Counted from the stretch's first letter, positions 48,872 through 57,216 are shown. The stretch: 64,000 nucleotides of DNA from Firmicutes bacterium ASF500 (GCA_000492175.2 CP097573.1:2604001-2668000); one strand, 5' to 3'. The notes: a model not told the origin generated them from the sequence alone. Numbers and translations: made by a program.

Positions 48872-49258
48872 ATGTGGACGTCGGAGCGAGACCGTAGGCC
48901 GCGGGCGGAGGAGCCGGCGGCGGAGCTGGGTACCGTGACCCTGGGCGGCGACCCCGCGGGGGTGAGCTTGGGGGGCGAGCGGCGGTGGCTGAATGTGTAC
49001 GGCCCTGGGGGCTACAGCTGGAGGCCCACGGCGGGGGACAAGGTGCTGGTATTGAAGGCGGGGGCCGAGGGGGAGATCCCCTGTATCCTGGGCACCGCTC
49101 AGGCTGGGGACGGGCTGAAGCCCGGCGAGGTGCGCCTGAGCGGCGGGGAGAGTTCGATCCGGCTGGGGCAGAGGCTGGAACTGGGAGGCGAGCTGTATCT
49201 CAATGGAAGCTCCCTGTATGACGTGATCCGGGACATTGTGAGCGAGCTGCTGAAGTAA
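48872..49258 (+). CDS. Baseplate spike / gpV-like protein
   Basis: 128 residues, beta-rich: LGTVTLGGDPAGVSLGG, VYGPGGYSWRPTAGDKVLVLKAG and PCILGTAQ, as in the OB-fold of gpV/XkdR-type spikes. I choose the ATG at 48872, six bases after GAGGTG; the ATG at 48866 touches the ribosome site. Confidence 0.65.
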   Translation: MWTSERDRRPRAEEPAAELGTVTLGGDPAGVSLGGERRWLNVYGPGGYSWRPTAGDKVLVLKAGAEGEIPCILGTAQAGDGLKPGEVRLSGGESSIRLGQRLELGGELYLNGSSLYDVIRDIVSELLK

Positions 49259-49269
49259 GGAGGGGCGGA

Positions 49270-49614
49270 ATGGAACGAAGGCTGAGTCAGGGGGACTATG
49301 TCCCCGACGGCGGGGGCGGGCTGACCGCCCTGGGAGACGGGGAGGAGGTGCTGGCTAGAGTGCTGTTCCGCCTCACCGCCCACCGGGGGGCGATGCCCTT
49401 TCTGCCTGAGCTGGGGAGCAGGCTGTATCTGCTGGGACGGGAAAAGCCCTCCGCACGGCAGGCTCTGGCCGCCCAGTATGTGGCCGAGGCCCTGCGGGAG
49501 GAGACGGATTTGCAGGTACGGGCGGTGGAGCTGGAGCCGGGGGGAGAGACGGCCTGGGTCGCTGTCTATCTGGACTGGCGGGGCAAAGCGCTGACCGCCC
49601 GGGTGGAGGTATGA
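49270..49614 (+). CDS. Baseplate wedge protein (gpW / XkdS / gp25-like)
   Basis: 114 residues. LARVLFRLTAHRGAMPFLPELGSRLYLL is the gp25/XkdS signature, normally near the start of the baseplate wedge. AAGGAGGGG ribosome site. Confidence 0.78.
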   Translation: MERRLSQGDYVPDGGGGLTALGDGEEVLARVLFRLTAHRGAMPFLPELGSRLYLLGREKPSARQALAAQYVAEALREETDLQVRAVELEPGGETAWVAVYLDWRGKALTARVEV

Positions 49615-49626
49615 GGAGGTTGTGAA

Positions 49627-50682
49627 GTGAAGACGGTTGATGAAATTTATGGGGAGCTGCTGGCCTCGTTTGGAAAGCGGACGGGGCTGGAGCCTCGGGA
49701 GGGGTGCGACCTGTCGGCCAGGATGTATGCCCTGGCGGCACAGGTGTGCGCGCTGTATGTTCAGGCGGACTGGGCCCTGCGCCAGGCTTTTCCCCAGACG
49801 GCGGAGGGGGAGTATCTGGATGCCCACGCCCAACTGCGGGGGCTGGAGCGGAAGCGGGCGACGGCGGCACAGGGGACAGTGCGGTTCACTGCGGGGGAAA
49901 AAGCGGACGCCCCCCGGGAAATTCCCAAGGGGACGGTGTGTATGACGGCGGGACTGGTCCGGTTCGAGACGGAGCGGGCCGGGGTTTTGGAGGCCGGGGC
50001 GCTGACGGCGGATGTACCCGTCCGGGCGCTGGAGGCCGGCGAGGCGGGCAATGTGTCCGCCGGGGCCATCAGCTCTATGGCGGTGGCCCCCATGGGGATC
50101 GCCTCCTGCACCAACCCTCAGCCCTGCGGCGGCGGCTCCGATGGCGAGGGGGACGAGGTGCTTCGGGAACGGGTGCTGGGCACCTTCAAGCGCCTGCCCA
50201 ACGGGGCCAACGCCGCCTTTTATGAGCAGGGGGCCCTGTCCTTTGACCAGGTGGCGGCGGCGGCGGTGGTGGCCCGGCCCCGAGGAGTGGGGTCGGTGGA
50301 TATCGTGCCCGCCACTATGAGCGGACTGCCGGACAAGGAGCTGCTGGACCAGCTCCAGGCCTATTTTGAAGAGCGGCGGGAGATCGCCGTGGACCTGAAG
50401 GTGCGGGCCCCCAGGACGGCGGTGGTGAATATTACCGTTCAGGTGGAGGCCCGGGAGGGCTGGGACCGGGCGGAGGTGCTGAGCCGGGTGGAGCGGGCTG
50501 TTCGGGAGTGGTTCACCGGGCGGCTGCTGGGTCAGGATATCCTGCGGGCCAAGCTGGGCAGCTTGATCTATGACTGCGACGGGGTGGAGAACTATGCTAT
50601 CTCCGCTCCGGCGGCTGACCTCCGGGTGGACAGCGATGTGCTGCCCATGCTGGGGACGCTGAGGGTGGAGGCGAAAACATGA
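49627..50682 (+). CDS. Baseplate J-like protein (XkdT)
   Basis: 351 residues. LAAQVCALYVQADWALRQAFPQTAEGEYLDAHA and GLERKRATAAQGTVRF, then GGGSDGEGDEVLRERVLGTFKRLPNGANAAFYEQ, match the gpJ family. GTG start after GAGGAGG. Overlaps the next gene by four bases. Confidence 0.88.
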   Translation: MKTVDEIYGELLASFGKRTGLEPREGCDLSARMYALAAQVCALYVQADWALRQAFPQTAEGEYLDAHAQLRGLERKRATAAQGTVRFTAGEKADAPREIPKGTVCMTAGLVRFETERAGVLEAGALTADVPVRALEAGEAGNVSAGAISSMAVAPMGIASCTNPQPCGGGSDGEGDEVLRERVLGTFKRLPNGANAAFYEQGALSFDQVAAAAVVARPRGVGSVDIVPATMSGLPDKELLDQLQAYFEERREIAVDLKVRAPRTAVVNITVQVEAREGWDRAEVLSRVERAVREWFTGRLLGQDILRAKLGSLIYDCDGVENYAISAPAADLRVDSDVLPMLGTLRVEAKT

Positions 50683-51248
50683 GTCACGCGCAATATATGC
50701 GGGAGCTGCTGAGGCCGCTGGGGGTCTACGACCTGGCGGCTCCCTTCAACGGCGGCGAGCTGGACGCCCAGGGGGAGGCGCTGGACCGGGTGATGGACTG
50801 GCTGGAGGAGGTCCAGCGGGAGACCAGCCTGACGACGGCGGAGGGCTGGGGACTGGAAAAAATCTCCGAACTCTTCGTCCGCAGGCCGGTGGCCGACGAG
50901 CCCCGGCGGCTGGCCGCCGCGCTGGCCGCCCTGCTGCGCATCGGCGGGGACAGCTTTACTCCAGCGGCCATCAACGACACCATCTCAGGCTGCGGCATCC
51001 CCGCCGTGGTGAAGGAGCTGGGGACGGGACAGGTCTCCGTCTCCTTCCCGGGCACCGCCGGGGTGCCCGCAGGTTTTGAGGAGCTGAAAAAGATTATTGA
51101 GGATATCCTGCCTACCCACCTGGGCATCCAGTATGATTTTTGGTTTTTGCTTTGGCGGGAGCTGGAGGAGTGGTTCCCCAGCTGGAGGTCTATTGAGGAC
51201 AGAAATATGACTTGGACGGAGCTGGAGACCTGCGTGAAGGAGTTTTAG
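50679..51248 (+). CDS. Baseplate/tail protein (YmfQ / XkdU, gpI-like)
   Basis: 189 residues, DUF2313-like: LLRPLGVYDLAAPFNGGELDAQGEALDRV, LEKISELFVRRP, LRIGGDSFTPAAINDTISGCG and LPTHLGIQYDF. Last gene of the cluster: no tail fibre, holin or endolysin follows. The stop overlaps the convergent MFS stop by four bases. Confidence 0.8.
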   Translation: MSHAQYMRELLRPLGVYDLAAPFNGGELDAQGEALDRVMDWLEEVQRETSLTTAEGWGLEKISELFVRRPVADEPRRLAAALAALLRIGGDSFTPAAINDTISGCGIPAVVKELGTGQVSVSFPGTAGVPAGFEELKKIIEDILPTHLGIQYDFWFLLWRELEEWFPSWRSIEDRNMTWTELETCVKEF

Positions 51249-52474
51249 AGGGCTTGGAACACCCGGTGGGACCGGAGGGCCACCAGGGCGGACAGAGCGG
51301 CCGCTCCCAACAGGACGGCCCAGGGGGGCAGGTGCTCAAAGAGGACACCGTAGCCCGCCTGGCCCAGGGGGGAGGCGCAGTTGGCCACCGCCTGGATGCA
51401 GGCGATCACCTTGCCCAGCAGATGGCCGGGTACCTGGGCCTGGACCAGAGTGAGCATCACCACGGTGAACAGCATGGCGGAGGTCATAGCCAGCATAGCC
51501 ATTATGGTGAGCAGCCAGTAGCTCGCCGCCGCGGGCACTCCGGGGAGGACGGCCAGCCCCATGAGGCCCGCCATTCCGGCGCAGGCCAGCAGGCAGACTG
51601 ACCCGTGCCGGGGTTTTAACCGTGTGCCCAGCAGTCCCGCCAGGAGACCGCCCAGAAGTCCGCCGAGGCCCATGAGGGACTGGGTCAGACCCAGGGCGGC
51701 GTCGCTCATGTGCAGTACCTGGGCCACAATGGCGGGGATGCCCACAACCATCACCGCCGACAAAATCAGGTTGAAGGCGGACAGCACCAGGGTCGCTCGC
51801 AGAAAGACGGGCCGCTCCCGGGAGATGTACCGCCAGCTCTCCCCCAGGTCCTGGCCTACCGTGGTCAGGATGCCGGAGGAGCGGGGGCGCTTCTCGTGGG
51901 GGACGCGGATGAAAATCTCCATCACCGCCGAGCAGAAGAAGCATACCCCGCCGATGGTCAGGATGGGGCCCAGGCCCCACAGTCCGAAAATGACGCCGCC
52001 CAGGGCGGGGCCCAGCAGATTGGCCAGGGTGGCTACCATGTTGATGACTGCGTTGCCCTGGGTGAGGCGGTCAGGGGCGAGGAGCAGGGGCAGGCTGGCC
52101 TGGACCGCCGGCTGGTAGGCCCCGGCGATGGCGTAGAGGAGCATCAGCGTCACGATGACCAGAGGGACCAGGGGGACCTTGCCCCACAGCAGGGTGTAGG
52201 TTACCGTCAGCCCGGCGGTGAGGAAGTCCAGACCAACCATGATGCGGCCCTTGTGGACCCGGTCCGCTGCCGTCCCGCCGATGGGGCCCATGAGGATCAT
52301 GGGCAGGAAGGAACAGGCGTTCACCGCTCCGAAGAGGGCGATGGAGCCCGTCTCCCGCAGGAGGTAGAGGGGCAGGGCGAAGTGAAGAATGGCGTTGCCG
52401 AACAGGGAGATGATCTGTCCGATGACCACCAGGGTGAAATCCCGGGTAAACAGAGGGCTTTTTTGCGTTTCCAT
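51245..52474 (-). CDS. MFS transporter, probable drug efflux
   Basis: 409 residues with about twelve membrane segments. The N-terminal FTLVVIGQIISLFGNAILHFALPLYLL and the loop MGPIGGTAADRVHKGRIM (MFS motif A region) match the MFS_3/enterobactin- or macrolide-exporter-like group. Start ATG at 52474 after AAAGGAG. Its leader carries the operator shared with the TetR gene, so it is probably de-repressed by a ligand. Substrate unknown. Confidence 0.88.
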   Translation of the reverse strand: METQKSPLFTRDFTLVVIGQIISLFGNAILHFALPLYLLRETGSIALFGAVNACSFLPMILMGPIGGTAADRVHKGRIMVGLDFLTAGLTVTYTLLWGKVPLVPLVIVTLMLLYAIAGAYQPAVQASLPLLLAPDRLTQGNAVINMVATLANLLGPALGGVIFGLWGLGPILTIGGVCFFCSAVMEIFIRVPHEKRPRSSGILTTVGQDLGESWRYISRERPVFLRATLVLSAFNLILSAVMVVGIPAIVAQVLHMSDAALGLTQSLMGLGGLLGGLLAGLLGTRLKPRHGSVCLLACAGMAGLMGLAVLPGVPAAASYWLLTIMAMLAMTSAMLFTVVMLTLVQAQVPGHLLGKVIACIQAVANCASPLGQAGYGVLFEHLPPWAVLLGAAALSALVALRSHRVFQAL

Positions 52475-52495
52475 AAAAATTGCTCCTTTCACTTA

Positions 52496-52516
52496 AAACC
52501 GACCGTCGGTCTGTAT
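52496..52516. promoter_or_regulatory. TetR operator upstream of the MFS gene
   Basis: AAACCGACCG and CGGTCTGTAT around one base. The right half is identical to that of the operator at 53501-53521; the left half matches 8 of 10. It sits in the MFS leader, 22 bases before the start. Confidence 0.75.
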
Positions 52517-52554
52517 ATGGGGCAAATAAAACTGCCCAAGGGCAGGTTTATTTT

Positions 52555-52636
52555 GTAGGGCGCGACGACTCGGCACGCCGTTCTCCCGAAGGCCCCCGCT
52601 CTCCGTGGACGGCGGGCCGAGGTCGTCCCGCCCTAC
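52555..52636. repeat. 82-bp type A repeat
   Basis: Same length and ends as 1368-1449 and 40012-40093. Confidence 0.8.
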
Positions 52637-52659
52637 AACGTCCCGCGGGGGGCGTCCCT

Positions 52660-52728
52660 GTAGGGGAGGATATGATCCGCCCGTCAGGTCCAGGCGATGT
52701 CCGGCGGGCGGATGATATCCGCCCCTAC
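52660..52728. repeat. Type B repeat
   Basis: From GTAGGGGAGGATATGATCCG to GATGATATCCGCCCCTAC; upstream of the MFS leader. Confidence 0.75.
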
Positions 52729-52736
52729 ATGAGACT

Positions 52737-52842
52737 CTAAGACCTCGTTTGCTTCGCACGTTTCGGCGAAGCCGAACACAATCCTCCGCCCCAGTTTGTG
52801 AACTGGGGCACCTCCTTTCGAAAGGAGGCTGGGCCCTGCGGG
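52737..52842. repeat. Composite type E repeat
   Basis: TTTGCTTCGCACGTTTCGGCG, TCCTCCGCCCCAGTTTGTGA and ACTGGGGCACCTCCTTTC, as in the block at 39900-39995. The 371 bases between the MFS and TetR genes hold only these repeats and the operator. Confidence 0.75.
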
Positions 52843-52845
52843 GAG

Positions 52846-53481
52846 TCAGGTGCGGGAAAATGTTGCCATTGCCTCAGTCAGGTCCTCGTCCAGAAGCTCA
52901 AAGCCGTACTGCCGGGTGAACTGGTTGAAAAAGGCGCACCGGGCCCGGACCTGCTCCGGCGTGCTGGGGCGCAGGATGGGGTGGAGCCACAGGTCGGACA
53001 GGATCAGCAGGACCTCGGACAGCTGCTCCGGGTGATCGGCCTGGATGGAGCCGTCGGCGATGCCCTCCCGCAGGATGGGGAGGACGTAGTCGGGAGCGGC
53101 CTCCCTCAGGATGCTCTGCATTTGCAGGGCCATAAACTTGGGGTTCTCGATGAGAAAGGGCAGCATGTGCAGAATTTTCCCCTGGAAGGACAGGGTCAGG
53201 GAGGCGCGGAACAGCTCCCGCAGCTTCTCCGCCCCAGTGAGGCCCTTTTTGTCCCGGACCTGGGCCAGGACAGAGCTGTTGTACTCCCCCATCCGGTCTA
53301 CCACGTCGATGAGGATGGCCTCCTTGGAGGCGAAGTGGTGATAGATGGCCCCCTTGGACAGTTTTGTGGCGTCGATGATGTCCTGGAGGGTGGTTTTGTC
53401 GTAGCCCTTCTGAAAAAAGAGCTGGGCCGCAGTGTCCAGAATGCGCTGTATGGTCTGCTCCGGGTGCTTGTTCCGGGCCAT
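52846..53481 (-). CDS. TetR/AcrR-family transcriptional repressor
   Basis: 211 residues. N-terminal HTH: IQRILDTAAQLFFQKGYDKTTLQDIIDATKLSKGAIYHHFASKEAIL. The C-terminal ligand domain is helical. Its promoter and the MFS leader carry matching palindromes, so it most likely represses itself and the efflux gene and lets go on binding a ligand. Start ATG at 53481 with GAGAGGAGGG in front. Confidence 0.9.
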   Translation of the reverse strand: MARNKHPEQTIQRILDTAAQLFFQKGYDKTTLQDIIDATKLSKGAIYHHFASKEAILIDVVDRMGEYNSSVLAQVRDKKGLTGAEKLRELFRASLTLSFQGKILHMLPFLIENPKFMALQMQSILREAAPDYVLPILREGIADGSIQADHPEQLSEVLLILSDLWLHPILRPSTPEQVRARCAFFNQFTRQYGFELLDEDLTEAMATFSRT

Positions 53482-53500
53482 CGCGGGCCCTCCTCTCTGG

Positions 53501-53521
53501 ATACAGACCGGCGGTCTGTAT
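53501..53521. promoter_or_regulatory. TetR autoregulatory operator
   Basis: Perfect palindrome of ten-base arms ATACAGACCG and CGGTCTGTAT around one base, directly downstream of the TetR -10 and over its transcription start. Confidence 0.88.
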
Positions 53522-53522
53522 T

Positions 53523-53551
53523 ATTTTAGCACGGACTCAGCAGACTGTCAA
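53523..53551 (-). promoter_or_regulatory. Sigma-A promoter of the TetR gene
   Basis: On the minus strand TTGACA (53546-53551), 17-base spacer, TAAAAT (53523-53528). The -35 overlaps the end of the upstream gene. Confidence 0.85.
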
Positions 53552-54039
53552 GCTACGGGCAGAACCACTTCCGTTCCCTTTTCAGCAGAAATCGCAGAAT
53601 ACAAAACTACGGCGGCATAATCTTCAAAGGTTTTTTCCTCTTCATCCAAAGAAGAGACCTTTTCACAGTAGCGGGACAATGCATCCATACAGTCTGGGCG
53701 GCTTATAAATTCCCGCAGGCCGTTGCACTGTTTTTTGACGGATTGATATCCCATATCTAAAGTATTGAAGGCATATATGTCAACCAGGAAGGGATATTCC
53801 AGAACAGTTAGCAGAAGCGCGTCTGTTGTCATTTTTTGCAGCAGTTCCTCCGGAACCTGGGAAGCTTCTCTCCTGGCGCGGACACTTCCCAGATCGATCC
53901 ACTCTTGGGTGCCTGGCACAACGGGATATTCATAGGGGGTGTCGATGATGTAGGGCGACGTCGGCCTAAAGGCGGCTACCGCCCACAGGGCCAGAACGCT
54001 GGCTGCAAGGAACAGGGCTGTGGAAATTTTGGCACGCAT
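53548..54039 (-). CDS. Hypothetical exported protein
   Basis: 163 residues. Signal peptide or anchor at 1-24 (MRAKISTALFLAASVLALWAVAAF), then a mostly helical domain: PGTQEWIDLGSVRARREASQVPEELLQKM, VLEYPFLVDIYAFNTLDMGYQ and AVVLYSAISAEKG. Family not recognised. ATG at 54039 after AAAGGAGGAT. It starts 24 bases after the stop of the DUF815 gene and is probably co-transcribed. Confidence 0.6.
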   Translation of the reverse strand: MRAKISTALFLAASVLALWAVAAFRPTSPYIIDTPYEYPVVPGTQEWIDLGSVRARREASQVPEELLQKMTTDALLLTVLEYPFLVDIYAFNTLDMGYQSVKKQCNGLREFISRPDCMDALSRYCEKVSSLDEEEKTFEDYAAVVLYSAISAEKGTEVVLPVA

Positions 54040-54062
54040 TGCGGTATCCTCCTTTTGCAGTG

Positions 54063-55262
54063 TCATGTGTTCAGACTCGCCACAAACTGCCGCGCCACCC
54101 GGGGGGTCCGTCCCGCATGGCGGATCTCCCAGGTCATGGCCTGGGCGTGGAGGCGGTCGGCGGGGATGTCCAGTCCGGCCTGGGCGGCGAGATGGTCCAC
54201 CAGGGCCAGATAGTCCGCCTTGTTCATGGTGAGATAGGGGATACGCAGGCCGAAGCGCTCGGCCAGGGCGGTCTTTTCGGAGATGGTCTCAAAGGTGTCC
54301 ACCTCATCCCCCGCCCGCTCGGCGAAGGTCTGGCGGACCAGGTGCCGCCGGTTGGAGGTGGCGCAGACGCACACGTTGACGGGCCGCTTCTCCAGGGTGC
54401 CCTCCAGGATGGTTTTCAGGGCGGAGTAGGTCTTGTCGTCCTGGTCGAAGGCCAAATCGTCAATGAACAGGATGAACTTTTGCCGCCGGCCGGCCAGGGA
54501 GCGGATCAATTCTGGCATTCCGGTGAGGTTCTCCTTCTCCACCTCGATGAGGCGCAGGTCCTCCATGCCGGGGAGGTAGAGCATGGACTTCACCGTGGCC
54601 GATTTTCCGGTGCCGCCGTCGCCGAAGAGGAGGACGTTGTTGGCCTGACGGCCCGCCAGCATGAGGCGGGTGTTCTGCTCCACCATGCCCCGCTGGTGCT
54701 CGTAGCCCAGCAGGTCCTCGGGCTTGGGGCAGTCGGGGTCGGCCACCGGGACCAGTTCCCCGTCCTCCCACAGGAAGGCCCAGTATTTGGCGAAGAGACC
54801 CGCCCCGTGGTCCTTGTAGAACTGGGTGAGGCTGTCGAAATCGAAGGGGGCCGCCGCCCGCCACCGGGGCAGGCCTGCCAGCACGGGGGCAAACTCGTCG
54901 GGCAGGAGGGGCTTCATGGCGTCGATGAAGCGGTCGCAGTCGGTCTGGGCCAGGAGGACCAGGGTGTCAATATCCCGCCGGGCGGCGTTTTCCAGGGCGG
55001 GGTCGGACTTGCCTTGGTCGATGAGCCGGGAGTAGGGGGTCTCGGTGTACCGCAGCTGGTCCCAAAGCCAGTCGCCCAGGCCCTCGCAGCCCTCCTGGCG
55101 CAGCGCGTGGAACAGGTAGGTGTAGTCGTCCAGGGCCATATCGCCCCCGTTGAAGCGCAGCCGGGTCAGTAGACCGGCCACGCGGGTCATCACACAGGTT
55201 TCCATCAGTTCCCGATGGACGGAAATGCCGTTGACCGCAGCTCGTAAAGCCTTTAATTCCAC
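54063..55262 (-). CDS. DUF815-family AAA ATPase
   Basis: 399 residues. Walker A LLFGDGGTGKSATVKSML near residue 208, Walker B FILFIDDLAF, and CVCATSNRRHLVRQTFAERAGDEV, which together identify the DUF815 group (MoxR-like fold). Targets unknown. The ATG at 55292 is inside the -10 of its own promoter, so the GTG at 55262, preceded by AGGAGAG, must be the start. C-terminus DYLALVDHLAAQAGLDIPADRL is the AAA lid. Confidence 0.88.
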   Translation of the reverse strand: MELKALRAAVNGISVHRELMETCVMTRVAGLLTRLRFNGGDMALDDYTYLFHALRQEGCEGLGDWLWDQLRYTETPYSRLIDQGKSDPALENAARRDIDTLVLLAQTDCDRFIDAMKPLLPDEFAPVLAGLPRWRAAAPFDFDSLTQFYKDHGAGLFAKYWAFLWEDGELVPVADPDCPKPEDLLGYEHQRGMVEQNTRLMLAGRQANNVLLFGDGGTGKSATVKSMLYLPGMEDLRLIEVEKENLTGMPELIRSLAGRRQKFILFIDDLAFDQDDKTYSALKTILEGTLEKRPVNVCVCATSNRRHLVRQTFAERAGDEVDTFETISEKTALAERFGLRIPYLTMNKADYLALVDHLAAQAGLDIPADRLHAQAMTWEIRHAGRTPRVARQFVASLNT

Positions 55263-55290
55263 AACAATCTCTCCTATTTGCGTTTTTTTC

Positions 55291-55319
55291 ATTTTACCGG
55301 GTGAAAGCGGCCTTGTCAA
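55291..55319 (-). promoter_or_regulatory. Sigma-A promoter of the DUF815 gene
   Basis: On the minus strand TTGACA (55314-55319), 17-base spacer, TAAAAT (55291-55296). Confidence 0.8.
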
Positions 55320-55341
55320 CCGGTAAGAGAAATGATACAAT
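55313..55341 (+). promoter_or_regulatory. Sigma-A promoter of dusB
   Basis: TTGTCA at 55313-55318, 17-base spacer, TACAAT at 55336-55341. Its -35 overlaps that of the divergent promoter by five bases. Confidence 0.75.
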
Positions 55342-55353
55342 GGAGAAACTTGT

Positions 55354-55474
55354 GTAGGGGCGGATATCATCCGCCCGGGTTGGATGCCCCGGTCAGAGAT
55401 GTAGGGGGCGACGACCCGGCGCCCCGTTATCACAGTTTGCAAATTTGCGGCGCGCAGAGGTCGTCGCGCCCTAC
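55354..55474. repeat. Type B half copy and type A repeat in the dusB leader
   Basis: GTAGGGGCGGATATCATCCG at 55354, then a 74-bp type A copy from GTAGGGGGCGACGACC (55401) to GTCGTCGCGCCCTAC (55474). It makes up nearly the whole 5' leader. Confidence 0.75.
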
Positions 55475-55490
55475 ACGATGCGAGGTATCT

Positions 55491-56462
55491 ATGGTCACCA
55501 TTGGAGGAATTGAAATCGAAACGCCCCTGGCCCTGGGCCCTATGGCCGGGGTGACGGATATGGCCTTCCGCACCATCTGCCGGGAGCAGGGGGCGGGGCT
55601 GACCTGCACGGAGATGGTCAGCGCCAAGGCCCTGTGCTATCAGGATAAAAAATCCATCCCTCTTTTACAGATGGGGGAGAACGAGACCCCCGCCGCCGCT
55701 CAGATTTTCGGCAGTGACCCGGTGTGCATGGAGGAGGGGGCGGCGATTGCCCGCGAGGTGTCCGGGGCGGATATCATCGACATCAATATGGGCTGTCCGG
55801 TGCCCAAGGTGGCCAACTCCGGGGACGGCTCCGGGTTGATGAAGAACCCTGATCTGGCCGTCAAGGTGGCCGAGGCGGTGATCAGAGGTGCCCGGTGTCC
55901 GGTGACGGTAAAGTTCCGTCTGGGCTGGGACAAGGGCTCCATCAACTGCGTGGAGTTCGCCAAGGCTATGGAGGAGGCCGGGGTGGCGGCGGTGGCCGTC
56001 CATGGCCGGACCAAGGTGCAGATGTATTCAGGAACGGCCAACTGGGACTGGATCAGGGAAGTGAAGAAGGCAGTAAACATTCCCGTCATCGCCAATGGGG
56101 ATGTGTTCAAGGGGGAGGACGCCCCACGCATCCTCAAATACACTGGGGCGGACATGGCTATGATTGGCCGGGGGGTGTTCGGCAACCCGTGGATTTTCGC
56201 CCAGTGCAAGGCGGCGCTGGAGGGCAGGCCTATCCCTGAGCTGCCCCCGCTGTCGGAGCGGTGCGACACCGCCGTGCGGCAGTTTGAGATGGCCGCAAAA
56301 AATAAGGGGGAGAAGATCGCCTGTCTGGAGGCCAGGAAGCAGTACGCCTGGTACTTGAAGGGCGTCCCCCATGCGGGGTATTATAAGGAACAGATTGTGA
56401 AAATTACTACCTTGGAGGATGTGTATCGGGTGACCAAGGGGATTAAACGGGATTTGTGCTGA
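55491..56462 (+). CDS. dusB: tRNA-dihydrouridine synthase (DusB)
   Basis: Flavoenzyme that reduces uridine to dihydrouridine in tRNA D-loops. 323 residues. FMN-barrel motifs: LALGPMAGVTDMAFR, the catalytic Cys in INMGCPVPKVANSGDGSGLM, AVHGRTKVQMYSG, VIANGDVF and MIGRGVFGNPWIF. ATG at 55491 after GAGGT. Single gene between repeats. Confidence 0.95.
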   Translation: MVTIGGIEIETPLALGPMAGVTDMAFRTICREQGAGLTCTEMVSAKALCYQDKKSIPLLQMGENETPAAAQIFGSDPVCMEEGAAIAREVSGADIIDINMGCPVPKVANSGDGSGLMKNPDLAVKVAEAVIRGARCPVTVKFRLGWDKGSINCVEFAKAMEEAGVAAVAVHGRTKVQMYSGTANWDWIREVKKAVNIPVIANGDVFKGEDAPRILKYTGADMAMIGRGVFGNPWIFAQCKAALEGRPIPELPPLSERCDTAVRQFEMAAKNKGEKIACLEARKQYAWYLKGVPHAGYYKEQIVKITTLEDVYRVTKGIKRDLC

Positions 56463-56477
56463 TATTGCTTACGTGAT

Positions 56478-56556
56478 GTAGGGCAAGGGCTCTGCCCTTG
56501 CCTTCTTAAACAGAGCAGAAGGCCTGCCACAGGCAAGGGCAGAGCCCTTGCCCTAC
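56478..56556. repeat. Type C palindromic repeat
   Basis: GTAGGGCAAGGGCTCTGCCC at the left end and its inverse at the right end; second copy of 12260-12335. Confidence 0.8.
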
Positions 56557-56596
56557 ACAATGGAGCGGACTTTGCGACGACGAGGAGGTGAACCGT

Positions 56597-57211
56597 GTGA
56601 CCGACCGGGAGCTGGTGGAAAAGGCGAAAAAGGGCGACCAGGAGGCCTTTGAGCAGCTGGTGCTGGACAATCAGAATCGGGTGTATTCCCTGGCGCTGCG
56701 CCTGCTGGGCGACCGGGAGGAGGCGGCGGACCTGGCTCAGGAGGCCTTTGTCAAGGCCTGGCAGGGGCTATCCTCCTTCCAGGGGGAGAGCAGCTTCTCC
56801 ACCTGGGTGTACCGGCTGACAACCAACGTGTGCATCGACCACCTGCGCAAGAAAAAGCGGCGGGAGGCGGTGGAGCCGGCGGTGTCCCTGGACGACGAGG
56901 ACAGCGGCTGGGCCGAGCCGGCGGACTGGGAGGGCGACCCCCAGAAGCAGCTGGAGCGGTCGGAGCGTGGGAAAGCCCTGACCCGGGCGCTGGAGCGGCT
57001 GCCTGAGTGGCAGAGGCGGGCGCTGGTCCTCCGGGAGCTGTCTGGGCTGAGCTATCAGGAGATCGCCCAGGCCCTGGAGCTGGACATCGGGACGGTGAAA
57101 TCCCGGATTTCCCGGGCCCGGCTCAGTCTGCGAAAAATATTGCTGGAGGACGGGAACTTTTTTGACCATCCGCCGTCTAAACCGGTGAATGAGAAAAAAG
57201 GGAGGGGGTGA
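56597..57211 (+). CDS. ECF-type RNA polymerase sigma factor (SigW/RpoE-like)
   Basis: 204 residues. Sigma-2 with DLAQEAFVKAWQGL and FSTWVYRLTTNVCIDHLRKKKR; acidic linker; sigma-4 with LPEWQRRALVLRELSGLSYQEIAQALELDIGTVKSRISRAR. The GTG at 56588 is part of the GAGGAGG site, so I start at the GTG at 56597. Next to an anti-sigma gene, so it is probably held inactive at the membrane. Regulon unknown. Confidence 0.93.
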   Translation: MTDRELVEKAKKGDQEAFEQLVLDNQNRVYSLALRLLGDREEAADLAQEAFVKAWQGLSSFQGESSFSTWVYRLTTNVCIDHLRKKKRREAVEPAVSLDDEDSGWAEPADWEGDPQKQLERSERGKALTRALERLPEWQRRALVLRELSGLSYQEIAQALELDIGTVKSRISRARLSLRKILLEDGNFFDHPPSKPVNEKKGRG

Positions 57212-57216
57212 AGCCC

